Translations under genes and position numbers: made by a program
Origin: DASUZB01 sp035535495
GTDB lineage: Bacteria; Actinomycetota; CALGFH01
Length of the DNA: 29,480 nt
Assembly (NCBI GenBank): GCA_035535495.1
Contig: DATLQA010000248.1
Coordinates: 1 to 29,480 of the forward strand
Direction of reading: 5' to 3'
Shown here: piece after piece, positions 22,428-29,480 of the stretch
Position numbering within the stretch: the first letter of the stretch is position 1
How the letters are laid out: each line of letters starts with the position of its first letter
The notes under the pieces: generated by a model
Database searches by the model: none
Told to the model about the DNA's origin: nothing
Seen by the model: only the letters and a program-made list of their open reading frames with translations

Positions 22428-23858
22428 TCAGCCCAGGTCGATCACGACCGTCTTGAGCTCGGTGAGACGCTCCATCGAGAAGCGGCCGTTGACCCGGCCG
22501 ACGCCGCTCCGCGAACCCGCCCGGCCGCCGAATGGCAGGTGCGGCTCCCAGTAGTTGGTGCCCTCGTTGACGTTGACCCAGCCGGTCCGGACGGCCTCGG
22601 CGAACGCCAGCCCGCGCCCCAGGTCCCTGGTGAAGATCGCCGCGAGCAGCCCGTACTCCGACCGGTTCACCAGGTCGATGGCGTCCTGCTCGTGGCGGAT
22701 GGTGGACACCGGCACCACCGGGCCGAAGGTCTCCTCGCGGGCGATCTCCATCCCGTCGGTCACCCCGTCGAGCACGGTCGGCTCGAAGAACAGGTCGCTG
22801 CCGTGCTGGGGGGCGCGCTTGCCGCCGGTGACCAGGGTCGCGCCGCGCTCCAGCGCCTCGGTCACGTGCCGCTCGGTCTTGGCCGCGGTGGGCTCGTTGT
22901 TCAGCGAGGCCATGGTGGTGGCGTCGTCGAACGGGTCGCCGAGGTGGATCCGCGTGCCGGTCGCCGCCACCAGGCGGGCGAGGTAGTCGTCCTTGACGCG
23001 CTCCTGCACCAGGATCCGCTCCCCGGCGGTGCAGCTCTGGCCGGCGTTGAGGAAGCAGGCCACCAGGGTGGCCTCGACCGCCTTGTCGAGGTCGGCGTCC
23101 TCCATGATCACCAGCGGGCCGTTGCCGCCCATCTCGAGCAGCAGCTCCTTGCCGGCCGCGCGCCGCGCCACCTCGTGCCCGGTCGCGGTCGAGCCGATGA
23201 ACCCGACCGCCTGCGTGCCCGGGTTGGCGGCGATCTCGTCGCCGACCACCGGACCGCGCCCGGTGACCAGGTTGACGACCCCGGGCGGCAGGTCGGCCGC
23301 TGCCAGGCACTCGGCCATCCGTACCGCGCAGAGGGAGGTGGTCGGCGCCGGCACCCAGACCACCGCGTTGCCGTAGGCGAGCGCCGGGGCGAGGATCTCG
23401 CCCGGCATCGTGTAGGGCCAGTTCCACGGGCTGATCACCGACACCACGCCGCGCGGCACGCGCTGGACCAGCACCCGCTTGCGCGGGTCGACCGACGGCG
23501 GCAGCAGCCCCTCCATCCGGGTCGCCTCGGCGGCGGCCATCTCGAAGTAGTCGATCAGCTCGGTGACCTCGTCGTCGGCCTCGGCCCGCTTGGGCTTGCC
23601 CTGGTCGAGGGCGAGGGTGTGGGCGAGGTCGTCGCGACGGGCGTCGAGCGCCCCGGCGACGCGGCGCAGCGCGGCGGCGCGGTCGAAGGCCGAAAGGGCG
23701 GCCCAGCCCGGCCATGCCGCGCGGGCGGCGTCGATCGCCCGCCGGGCGTCGGCCCTGGTGCCGTCGGGCACGGTCCCGATCACCTCGCCGGTCGACGGGC
23801 TGGTCGCTTCGAGCACCGCGCCGCTCTCCGATCCGACCCACTCGCCAGCGACGAACAT
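22428..23858 (-). CDS. NAD(P)-dependent aldehyde dehydrogenase (candidate betaine aldehyde dehydrogenase)
   Basis: This 476-residue ALDH has the catalytic C276 in NAGQSCTAGERI, the general base E242 in ELLLEMGGNGP, and the oxyanion N147 in SPWNWP. The Rossmann glycine stretch is FIGSTATGHEVA. ATG 23858 is preferred because AGGAG lies six bases before it; GTG 23885 would add nine residues. One oddity is VVWVPAPTT at about 165-173, where most ALDHs have a lysine (VVWKPS) that contacts the cofactor ribose; here it is valine. Between a permease and a dimethylglycine dehydrogenase, and near a choline dehydrogenase, it probably oxidises betaine aldehyde to glycine betaine. Other aldehydes cannot be excluded. 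Confidence 0.9.
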   Translation of the reverse strand: MFVAGEWVGSESGAVLEATSPSTGEVIGTVPDGTRADARRAIDAARAAWPGWAALSAFDRAAALRRVAGALDARRDDLAHTLALDQGKPKRAEADDEVTELIDYFEMAAAEATRMEGLLPPSVDPRKRVLVQRVPRGVVSVISPWNWPYTMPGEILAPALAYGNAVVWVPAPTTSLCAVRMAECLAAADLPPGVVNLVTGRGPVVGDEIAANPGTQAVGFIGSTATGHEVARRAAGKELLLEMGGNGPLVIMEDADLDKAVEATLVACFLNAGQSCTAGERILVQERVKDDYLARLVAATGTRIHLGDPFDDATTMASLNNEPTAAKTERHVTEALERGATLVTGGKRAPQHGSDLFFEPTVLDGVTDGMEIAREETFGPVVPVSTIRHEQDAIDLVNRSEYGLLAAIFTRDLGRGLAFAEAVRTGWVNVNEGTNYWEPHLPFGGRAGSRSGVGRVNGRFSMERLTELKTVVIDLG

Positions 23859-23895
23859 CTGGTGCTCCTGGCCCACCTGCGTCACCCCCGAAGGG

Positions 23896-23923
23896 GCGGG
23901 GGCGGTCGTCCGGCCGCCCCCGC
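23896..23923. terminator. Strong 10-bp GC stem-loop between permease and aldehyde dehydrogenase
   Basis: GCGGGGGCGG (23896-23905) pairs perfectly with CCGCCCCCGC (23914-23923) around an 8-base loop. It is 16 bases past the permease stop and 37 before the aldehyde dehydrogenase start. It lacks a U tract, so it may cause partial termination or protect the upstream message. Confidence 0.45.
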
Positions 23924-23939
23924 TCCACTTGCCGTGTCG

Positions 23940-25562
23940 TTACTCGACCGGGATCTCCTGGTGGATCGCGTTCAGGTCGATCCCCTGCCGTCTGCGGACC
24001 ACCTTCGCCGCCACGTAGATCACCAGGGCGAGCAGGTACATGACGCCGAGGAACACCAGCGACGACTTGTTGTTCACCGCGTAGAGCTCGTCGGCGAGCC
24101 ACTTCCACAGGTTGTAGGCGAGGAACAGCGCGGTGAGGACGCCGGAGATGGTGATCAGCGGGATGCCGGCCACCTTGTAGCGGGCCAGCGGCGAGTTCTC
24201 GTACAGGTGCTTCTTCCGCCATGGCAGCACGATCGCGGCGATCGAGGTCCCGAGGAAGGTCACCGCGATCACCAGCACCGCGTCGAGGATGTAGGTGCGG
24301 AAGTTGGTGGTGTACGCGTACAGGATGCTCACCACCACCGCCGGGGCGAGCATCAGGACCAGCGCCCACACCGGCACGTGGCGCCGCTCCGAGACGTCGG
24401 CCACCCGGTCGGGCAGGATGCGGTCGAACGCGGCCGCGAAGATCACCCGCGTCGACGACAGGAACAGCGTCCCGGCCCAGCCGAGGAACCAGGCGCCGAA
24501 GGCGAGCACGACCAGCGCCGACAGCAGCGTGTTGTGGAAGTAGAAGCTGGCGATCAGCGGCGGGTACGGCCAGATCGGGATGGCCGCGTCGCCGAGGCCG
24601 TAGACCACGTTCCAGTAGGCGAGGTTGGCGGCGTTGAACCACTGCCAGCCGAAGAACTTCGACGCCAGCAGCACGAACACGACCGCGATCGCGATGGTGA
24701 CCCACAGGCCCCACATCATGCCGCTCAGCACGCGCCGGAAGTCGCTGGCCCCGCGGACCTCGCCGTAGAGGGTCGCGCCCCAGTTGGGGTACAGGATCCA
24801 GAAGGTGAGGAACGGGATGAGCAGGAGCGAGCCGCCGAGCAGCGGGGAGAAGCCCAGGTCGGGCACGACCTGGGGGCCGGCGAGCTGCTGCGTCTTGGCG
24901 TAGGCGTCGGAGACGCCGAACAGCTTGGAGGCCTCCTGGTTGAAGGCGGACTCGAAGCCGGCCCTCGACCCGAACAGCATCACCAGCAGCATCAGCGCGA
25001 GCGCCGCCATGCCCACGTAGAAGCAGTAGCGCTGGATCTTGGCGTAGGTCTCCATGCCGAGCGACACCAGCAGGCCGGCGAGCGCGACCGTCACCAGGCA
25101 GACCACGAACAGGCCGTTGTTGCTGGCCAGGAAGTCGGTGACCCCGTTCAGCTCGAACAGCGCGGCGAGCGGCTGGAACACCTCGACGTTGAGGATGTTG
25201 GCGTAGACCGGTGCCCAGTACCAGAGGATGAACCACCAGCCGGTGACGGCGAGCACGAAGGCGACGCCGCCGCCGAGCAGGCGGCTCTGCCAGACGTAAT
25301 CACCGCCGGCCCGCGGCATCACCGAGATCAGTCCGGCGTACATGATCACCAGGAAGGTCATGAAGATGCCGGTGATCAGCAGGGCGGAGAGGATCTGGCC
25401 GTTGGGCACGAAGCCGAGCACGGACAGGCTGAAGAAGAGCCCGAGCGTGACGAAGTTGACCGACATGAAGGAATACAGGAATGCGTCGAACTTCGACCAT
25501 CCCTTGACGAGACCGGTCGCCTTGCGGAGGAACAGCGTTGGCGCTTCACCAGTCGCTGCCAT
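23940..25562 (-). CDS. APC-superfamily permease (amino acid/amine transporter)
   Basis: This 540-residue polytopic protein has about 12-13 hydrophobic segments. The first follows KGWSKFDAFLYSFMSVNFVTLG, and PRAGGDYVWQSRLLGG is the typical APC motif after segment 2. The central part contains LLIPFLTFWILYPNWGATLYGEVRGASDFRR, and FLSSTRVIFAAAFDRILPDRVADVSERRHVPVWA is the conserved loop before the later segments. It belongs to the amino acid-polyamine-organocation group and should import a substrate with protons or by exchange. It lies between metallophosphoesterase and aldehyde dehydrogenase genes on the same strand, so choline, betaine or a related amine is a reasonable cargo, though sequence does not fix it. 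ATG 25562 follows GGGGAG. Confidence 0.9.
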   Translation of the reverse strand: MAATGEAPTLFLRKATGLVKGWSKFDAFLYSFMSVNFVTLGLFFSLSVLGFVPNGQILSALLITGIFMTFLVIMYAGLISVMPRAGGDYVWQSRLLGGGVAFVLAVTGWWFILWYWAPVYANILNVEVFQPLAALFELNGVTDFLASNNGLFVVCLVTVALAGLLVSLGMETYAKIQRYCFYVGMAALALMLLVMLFGSRAGFESAFNQEASKLFGVSDAYAKTQQLAGPQVVPDLGFSPLLGGSLLLIPFLTFWILYPNWGATLYGEVRGASDFRRVLSGMMWGLWVTIAIAVVFVLLASKFFGWQWFNAANLAYWNVVYGLGDAAIPIWPYPPLIASFYFHNTLLSALVVLAFGAWFLGWAGTLFLSSTRVIFAAAFDRILPDRVADVSERRHVPVWALVLMLAPAVVVSILYAYTTNFRTYILDAVLVIAVTFLGTSIAAIVLPWRKKHLYENSPLARYKVAGIPLITISGVLTALFLAYNLWKWLADELYAVNNKSSLVFLGVMYLLALVIYVAAKVVRRRQGIDLNAIHQEIPVE

Positions 25563-25592
25563 CAGCTCCCCTTTCCGGGTCGGGAACGGCGT

Positions 25593-26537
25593 CTAGCCGT
25601 TCACCAGCTGGTAGTTCCTGACCTTCCGCTTCTTGGGATCCAGGTTCACGATCGCCGCCTGCAGGATCCCCTCCTCGTACGAGCTGCCCGGGTTGAGCGC
25701 GAGCGTGCTGCCGATCTTGGTGGCTCCCCTGCTCTCGTGGATGTGCCCGTGCAGCGAGAGCAGCGGCTGGACCCGCTGGACCGCGTCCCGCACCGCCGTC
25801 GAGCCGACCGGCCGCAGCGCCTGCCCGCCGGAGACGTAGGTGAGGTCGGGGTTGAGCGCGGGGGCGTTGTCGAGCTTGGAGCCGTACGGCGGCGCGTGGA
25901 AGTTGAGGATCGTGGTGGACGGGTCGCCGGCGGCGACGAGGGCCCGATCGATCCGCTGGGCCAGCTCCGGCTCCTCGGCCTCGCGGAAGGTGTCCCACGG
26001 GGTCGGGTTGGTCCAGCCCATCGAGACCATGGTGTAGGAGCCCAGCTGAATCGGGTGCTCCTCGTCCCCGGTCTCGACCACCCGGGCCCCGGCGAGGAGG
26101 TCGTCGATCTCGAACATGTCGTCGTTGGCGGGGCAGGCGATCACGCGGATCCCGGTGCCGGCGAGCTTCTCCTCGGCCATGGCGATCCAGCGCTCGGTCC
26201 CCTCGAGCATGACCTCCTTGAAGCGCTTGTCGACCAGGTCGGCGTCGGCCTGCAGTGCGCGGTACTCCTCCTCCGACACCTGGATCGGGTAGTAGCCGCG
26301 GTTCATCACGCGCTTGCGGAACGCGTCGACCTCGCCCGAGGTCTCCAGGGTCTCGCGGTGGTCCTGGAGCGACGCCTCCCAGCTGCCGTTGGGACGCTGC
26401 ACGATCGGCACCATCGCCTTGCCGGTGATGTCGCCGCCGAGGATCACGGCGTCGGCCTGGTAGAACGCACCGGCGTTGAGGAACTTCTTCCAGCAGATCT
26501 CCGACCCGTGCAGGTCGGTCACGAAGAACAGCTTCAT
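25593..26537 (-). CDS. Calcineurin-like metallophosphoesterase
   Basis: The 314-residue protein shows the five dimetal motifs in order: D8 and H10 in VTDLHG, D36 in ILGGDITG, N138-D139 in CPANDD, H214 in LNFHAPP, and H263/H265 in LHGHIHESRG. A cytosolic enzyme is expected, as no signal peptide is seen. The natural phosphoester cannot be inferred. It follows the nucleotidyltransferase gene after 15 bases and precedes the permease by 30, so the three are probably one transcript. In a choline-related operon, removal of a phosphate head group is conceivable, but this is speculative. ATG 26537 follows GGGAG. Confidence 0.92.
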   Translation of the reverse strand: MKLFFVTDLHGSEICWKKFLNAGAFYQADAVILGGDITGKAMVPIVQRPNGSWEASLQDHRETLETSGEVDAFRKRVMNRGYYPIQVSEEEYRALQADADLVDKRFKEVMLEGTERWIAMAEEKLAGTGIRVIACPANDDMFEIDDLLAGARVVETGDEEHPIQLGSYTMVSMGWTNPTPWDTFREAEEPELAQRIDRALVAAGDPSTTILNFHAPPYGSKLDNAPALNPDLTYVSGGQALRPVGSTAVRDAVQRVQPLLSLHGHIHESRGATKIGSTLALNPGSSYEEGILQAAIVNLDPKKRKVRNYQLVNG

Positions 26538-26552
26538 GCCGTGCTCTCCCAG

Positions 26553-27308
26553 CTAGTGCCCGACCTCCTCGGGGACCTCGTACCACTGCACGCGTTCGCC
26601 GAGGCGGGCCCTGACCTTCCAGCGCAGGCTCTTCGGCATGGTGTCCGCATGGCGGCGCAGGGCGATCGCGTGCTCGACCGGATCGTGCGGCGCGCCAGGA
26701 GGGATCAGCCGGGCGAGGTCGCCGGAGACCAGCTCCACCACCCGGTCGAGGTTGCCGGTGGCAGTGCGCCACCAGCCCCAGTCGTCGGCCAGGACCTTGC
26801 CGAACCGCGCCAGCCCGATGGCCCCCGCCTCGTCGCCCTCGCGGACCTCGTGCGCCGCCAGCAGGTAGACGATGTCGTGGACGTCCTTCTCGTTCTGCTC
26901 GACCACCTGGAGCTTGGACAGCAACAGGTCGGTGACGTCGAGGGTGTACGGCATCCGCCCGATGCGGTCGGAGAACTGCAGGACGTGGCACATCTGCAGG
27001 CGGTCCATGATGACGTCGACCGAGGTCCCGTCGGTCGGCGACCTGAAGTACATCTGCCGGTGCCCGTGCATGGTGTTGAAGCGCCGGTCGCCCTCGAACC
27101 CGAGCTCGGTCAGCAGGTCCATCACCGGCCGCTTCGCGCTCGACACCGAGGCGAAGTCCATGTCCTGGTCGCCGCGCTGGCGCGGCGGGAAGTCGGGGGT
27201 GAGGTAGCGGACCGCCTGCCCGCCGAGCAGCTTGAGGGGAACGCCCTCCCGGTTGGCCGTCTCGACCGTCTCGACCGCCGCGGCGAACGTCCCTGCCGGC
27301 AGGCTCAC
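26553..27308 (-). CDS. Nucleotidyltransferase-fold protein
   Basis: This 251-residue protein has the minimal nucleotidyltransferase signature: LLGGQAVRYL at about residues 28-36, then DQDMDF supplying D49 and D51, and a third acidic residue at D98 in TSVDVIMD. The C-terminal half is helical (KLQVVEQNEKDVHDIVYLLAAHEV), as in AbiEii-like and MNT-type proteins. These families transfer nucleotides to proteins, RNA or small molecules; the target here is unknown. GTG 27308 is chosen because residues encoded upstream, to ATG 27392, are a low-complexity Gly/Arg stretch; the longer form gives 279 residues. It is the first gene of the leftward run and diverges from betA. It could be unrelated to the betaine pathway. 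Confidence 0.75.
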   Translation of the reverse strand: MSLPAGTFAAAVETVETANREGVPLKLLGGQAVRYLTPDFPPRQRGDQDMDFASVSSAKRPVMDLLTELGFEGDRRFNTMHGHRQMYFRSPTDGTSVDVIMDRLQMCHVLQFSDRIGRMPYTLDVTDLLLSKLQVVEQNEKDVHDIVYLLAAHEVREGDEAGAIGLARFGKVLADDWGWWRTATGNLDRVVELVSGDLARLIPPGAPHDPVEHAIALRRHADTMPKSLRWKVRARLGERVQWYEVPEEVGH

Positions 27309-27416
27309 CTCGCCACCTGCCCGTTCCCGCGCCGACGACCGTCCGCGATGCCCACCACGCCCCGCTCCTCCCGTCTGCCGGAACGGTCTCATGCCGGTCC
27401 ACGGTGCGCGAGCCTG

Positions 27417-27435
27417 GGTTGCGGTAGGCGCAACC
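27417..27435. promoter_or_regulatory. GGTTGCG-N5-CGCAACC palindrome in the divergent betA region
   Basis: Perfect 7-bp arms (27417-27423 and 27429-27435) flank GTAGG. It lies 54 bases before the betA ATG and upstream of the divergent nucleotidyltransferase gene. A TTGACA at 27448-27453 could be a -35 box for betA, but no matching -10 is seen. The related palindromes at 22387-22424 support an operator reading. Confidence 0.5.
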
Positions 27436-27488
27436 GGGTGCCAGAGCTTGACAGGAGGGAGAGCATCCCCGAAGGGAGGGAGCCACGC

Positions 27489-29162
27489 ATGGCCAGGTCA
27501 TCGCGGTACGACTTCGTGATCGTCGGGGGCGGCTCGGCCGGCAGCGCCCTCGCCAACCGGCTGAGCGCCGACCCCGCCAACCGGGTCCTGGTGCTCGAGG
27601 CGGGGCGTCCCGACTACCGCTGGGACGTCTTCGTCCACATGCCGGCGGCGCTCTCGTTCCCGATCGGCAGCCGCTTCTACGACTGGCGCTACTCCTCCGA
27701 GCCGGAACCGTACCTGCACGGGCGCAGGGTCTACCACGCCCGCGGCAAGCTGCTCGGCGGTTCCAGCAGCATCAACGGGATGATCTTCCAGCGCGGCAAC
27801 CCGCTGGACTACGAGCGCTGGGCCGCCGACGACGGCATGGAGGCCTGGGACTACGCCCACTGCCTGCCGTACTTCAAGCGCATGGAGAGCTGCCTGGCGG
27901 CGGCGCCCGACGACCCCTACCGCGGCCGCGCCGGACCGCTGGTGCTGGAGCGCGGGCCGGCGTCGAGCCCGCTGTTCCGCGCCTTCTTCGAGGCGGTGCA
28001 GCAGGCTGGCTACCAGCTCACCGAGGACGTGAACGGCTACCGGCAGGAGGGGTTCGCGGCCTTCGACCGCAACCTCCACCGCGGCCGGCGGCTGTCGGCC
28101 TCCCGCGCCTACCTGCACCCGGTGCTCGGCCGGCCGAACCTCGAGGTGACCACGCGCGCGCTGGTCACGCGGGTCCTGTTCGACGGCACCCGGGCGGTCG
28201 GCGTGGAGTACACGCACGGCCGGCGCGCGCCGCGGCGGGCGCTGGCCGGCGAGGTGATCCTCTGCGGCGGCGCCATCAACTCGCCCCAGACGCTGCAGGT
28301 CTCCGGCATCGGCGACGCGGACGAGCTGAAGGCGCTCGGCATCGACGTGGTCGCCGACCTGCCAGGGGTCGGCGAGCACCTCCAGGACCACCTGGAGGTG
28401 TACGTCCAGCACGCCTGCAGGCAACCGGTCTCGGTCGCTCCCTACCTGCGCTACCGCTACCGGCCCTGGGTGGGGTTCACCTGGCTGTTCCTGCGCAAGG
28501 GACCGGGCGCGACCAACCATTTCGAGGCGGGCGGCTTCGTCCGCTCCAACTCCGCCGTCGCCTACCCCAACCTGATGCTGCACTTCCTGCCGATCGCCAT
28601 CCGCTACAGCGGCTCCAAGCCGACCGGCGGCCACGGCTACCAGGTGCACATCGGGCCGATGTACTCCGACGCCCGCGGGTCGGTGAAGCTCACCAGCACC
28701 GACCCGGGTGCCCGGCCGGCGCTCCGCTTCAACTACCTGTCGACCGGGCAGGACCGGCGCGAGTGGGTGGAGGCGATCCAGGTCGCCCGTGCCATCCTCG
28801 GGCAGCCCGCCTTCGCCCCGTTCGACGCGGGCGAGCTGGCGCCAGGGCCGGAGGTGCGGACCGGCGAGCAGATCCTTGACTGGGTCGGCAGGGAGGCGGA
28901 GACGGCGCTGCACCCGTCCTGCACCTGCCGGATGGGCACGGACGCGCTGTCGGTGGTCGACCCGGCGAGCCTACGGGTGCACGGGCTCGACGGGCTCCGG
29001 GTGGTCGACGCCTCGGTGATGCCCTACATCACCAACGGCAACATCTACGCCCCGGTGATGATGATCGCGGAGAAGGCGGCCGACCTGATCCTCGGCAACA
29101 CCCCGCTGCCGCCCGAGCCGGTCGCGTTCCACCGCCACCCCACTGCCCCGCAGGCAGGGTGA
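27489..29162 (+). CDS. betA: GMC oxidoreductase, choline dehydrogenase-like
   Basis: This 557-residue FAD enzyme starts MARSSRYDFVIVGGGSAGSALANRLS, with the dinucleotide glycines at 13-18. It continues with GKLLGGSSSINGMIFQRGNPLDYERWA, GAINSPQTLQVSGIGD and the C-terminal catalytic pair H475 (in LHPSCTCRMG) and N518 (in NGNIYAPVMMIAEKAADLI). HPSCTCRMG is characteristic of choline dehydrogenases, which oxidise choline to betaine aldehyde. ATG 27489 follows GGGAGGGAG; the frame is open far upstream because of the GC bias, but that region is antisense to real genes. The last residues (PTAPQAG) are encoded by a type-B repeat that also supplies the stop. Related GMC alcohol dehydrogenases are the alternative. 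Confidence 0.9.
   Translation: MARSSRYDFVIVGGGSAGSALANRLSADPANRVLVLEAGRPDYRWDVFVHMPAALSFPIGSRFYDWRYSSEPEPYLHGRRVYHARGKLLGGSSSINGMIFQRGNPLDYERWAADDGMEAWDYAHCLPYFKRMESCLAAAPDDPYRGRAGPLVLERGPASSPLFRAFFEAVQQAGYQLTEDVNGYRQEGFAAFDRNLHRGRRLSASRAYLHPVLGRPNLEVTTRALVTRVLFDGTRAVGVEYTHGRRAPRRALAGEVILCGGAINSPQTLQVSGIGDADELKALGIDVVADLPGVGEHLQDHLEVYVQHACRQPVSVAPYLRYRYRPWVGFTWLFLRKGPGATNHFEAGGFVRSNSAVAYPNLMLHFLPIAIRYSGSKPTGGHGYQVHIGPMYSDARGSVKLTSTDPGARPALRFNYLSTGQDRREWVEAIQVARAILGQPAFAPFDAGELAPGPEVRTGEQILDWVGREAETALHPSCTCRMGTDALSVVDPASLRVHGLDGLRVVDASVMPYITNGNIYAPVMMIAEKAADLILGNTPLPPEPVAFHRHPTAPQAG
29140..29159. repeat. Type-B short hairpin repeat, copy 2
   Basis: Its 20 bases, reading CCACTGCCCCGCAGGCAGGG, are identical to 29270-29289, and the 16-base core also occurs at 17418-17433. 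It forms the last codons of the choline dehydrogenase gene. Confidence 0.7.
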
Positions 29163-29269
29163 CTGAGAAGGCTTGGCGGGGCGGCTCGTTGTGCTGTGGC
29201 AGGGGGCTACGGCCCATCCTGGCGGGCGACTCAGGACCGTGGTTCCAGCCAGCCGTTCTGGATGAACAA

Positions 29270-29289
29270 CCACTGCCCCGCAGGCAGGG
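29270..29289. repeat. Type-B short hairpin repeat, copy 3
   Basis: Identical over 20 bases to 29140-29159, exactly 130 bases downstream. The flanks of the two copies do not match, so this is a dispersed element and not a longer tandem duplication. Confidence 0.7.
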
Positions 29290-29365
29290 CAACGGCGGCT
29301 GCCAGGACGACCCGCTCGGTGCGGTGCCGACCTGATGGGATCCCGTCTAGGTACCCGATGGGGGG

Positions 29366-29398
29366 TTCGGGGGGGACTGTCTCGGGCTCCCCCCCGAA
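29366..29398 (-). terminator. Stem-loop after the minus-strand thioredoxin-domain gene
   Basis: TTCGGGGGGG (29366-29375) and CCCCCCCGAA (29389-29398) form a perfect 10-bp stem with a 13-base loop, directly after the TGA at 29399-29401. Read leftwards it is a strong terminator-like hairpin without a U tract. It may serve both convergent genes. Confidence 0.6.
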
Positions 29399-29480
29399 TC
29401 AATCCAGGAGTGCGGCGAGCTCCTCGGGGTCGGTGACCGGCTGGCGGCAGACGAAGTGCTCGCAGACGTAGGCGGTGGCA
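29399..29480 (-). CDS. Thioredoxin-domain (DUF255/YyaL-like) protein, C-terminal fragment
   Basis: A minus-strand frame enters from the right edge and stops at 29399. The 26 visible residues, including ATAYVCEHFVCRQPVTDPEELAALL, match the usual C-terminal end of large (about 650-700 residue) thioredoxin-domain proteins of the YyaL/SSP411 type. In those proteins a VCxxFxCxxPxTDPxxL segment closes the chain. The function of this family is poorly known. Only the tail is in the window, so the call is moderate. Confidence 0.65.
   Translation of the reverse strand, partial: ATAYVCEHFVCRQPVTDPEELAALLD

Larger units (their letters stand above)
29163..29398. other. Intergenic region between convergent genes
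   Basis: This 236-base gap holds the third type-B repeat and the terminator-like hairpin at 29366-29398. I see no protein-coding gene on either strand. It separates the ends of the choline dehydrogenase gene and the minus-strand thioredoxin-domain gene. Confidence 0.6.

Noticed and set aside
22110..29162. A 2350-codon open frame on the plus strand ending with the choline dehydrogenase
   Set aside because: Only the part from 27489 is coding. The rest is antisense to five clear minus-strand genes and stays open because of the high GC content; its translation is His/Arg/Gly-rich without domains.

Overview
The window is very GC-rich (roughly 70% or more by eye), has GTG starts beside ATG, strong Shine-Dalgarno sites and tightly packed genes. 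It carries DUF397 and XRE-DUF5753 proteins, which are essentially confined to actinomycetes, so the source is most likely a high-GC actinobacterium. I cannot name the genus.

Layout. (1) 1-3988, plus strand: a branched-chain amino acid block with the end of ilvE, then leuC, leuD and ilvD; leuC and leuD share one base. (2) 4010-5795: a small unknown minus-strand gene and a class I aminotransferase. (3) 5816-10637: a regulatory island with two near-identical XRE-DUF5753 regulators of equal length, one DUF397 partner, a receiver-only response regulator, a membrane-anchored protein and a GT4 glycosyltransferase. Two intergenic regions here carry matching arrays of a roughly 13-bp repeat (GCACTTGGC-type), each beside the same TATGAT hexamer; they are candidate operators of the regulator family. 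(4) 10759-13707, minus strand: a membrane/PPOX fusion protein and an acyltransferase-3/SGNH O-acyltransferase. (5) 13774-29162: a methylated-amine catabolic cluster. (6) 29399-29480: the end of a minus-strand thioredoxin-domain (DUF255/YyaL-like) protein.

The main discovery candidate is region 5. Reading leftwards from 27308 the genes are nucleotidyltransferase, metallophosphoesterase, APC permease, aldehyde dehydrogenase, dimethylglycine/sarcosine dehydrogenase-like flavoprotein, corrinoid protein, DUF1638 protein, methyltetrahydrofolate:corrinoid methyltransferase, ferredoxin-ASKHA corrinoid reactivator and non-pyrrolysine MttB-family methyltransferase. A choline-dehydrogenase-like GMC oxidoreductase diverges at 27489. 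Together they suggest a complete route: uptake, choline to betaine aldehyde to glycine betaine, corrinoid-dependent transfer of one methyl to tetrahydrofolate, then oxidative demethylation of dimethylglycine, also onto tetrahydrofolate. The family calls are firm; the substrate is inferred from context.

Two families of short hairpin repeats are scattered through the window. They sit at gene 3' ends and encode the extra C-terminal residues of LeuD, the MtgA-like protein and the choline dehydrogenase. A separate GGTTGCG/CGCAACC palindrome occurs at the betA divergent region and between the aldehyde dehydrogenase and flavoprotein genes, and could be a shared operator.
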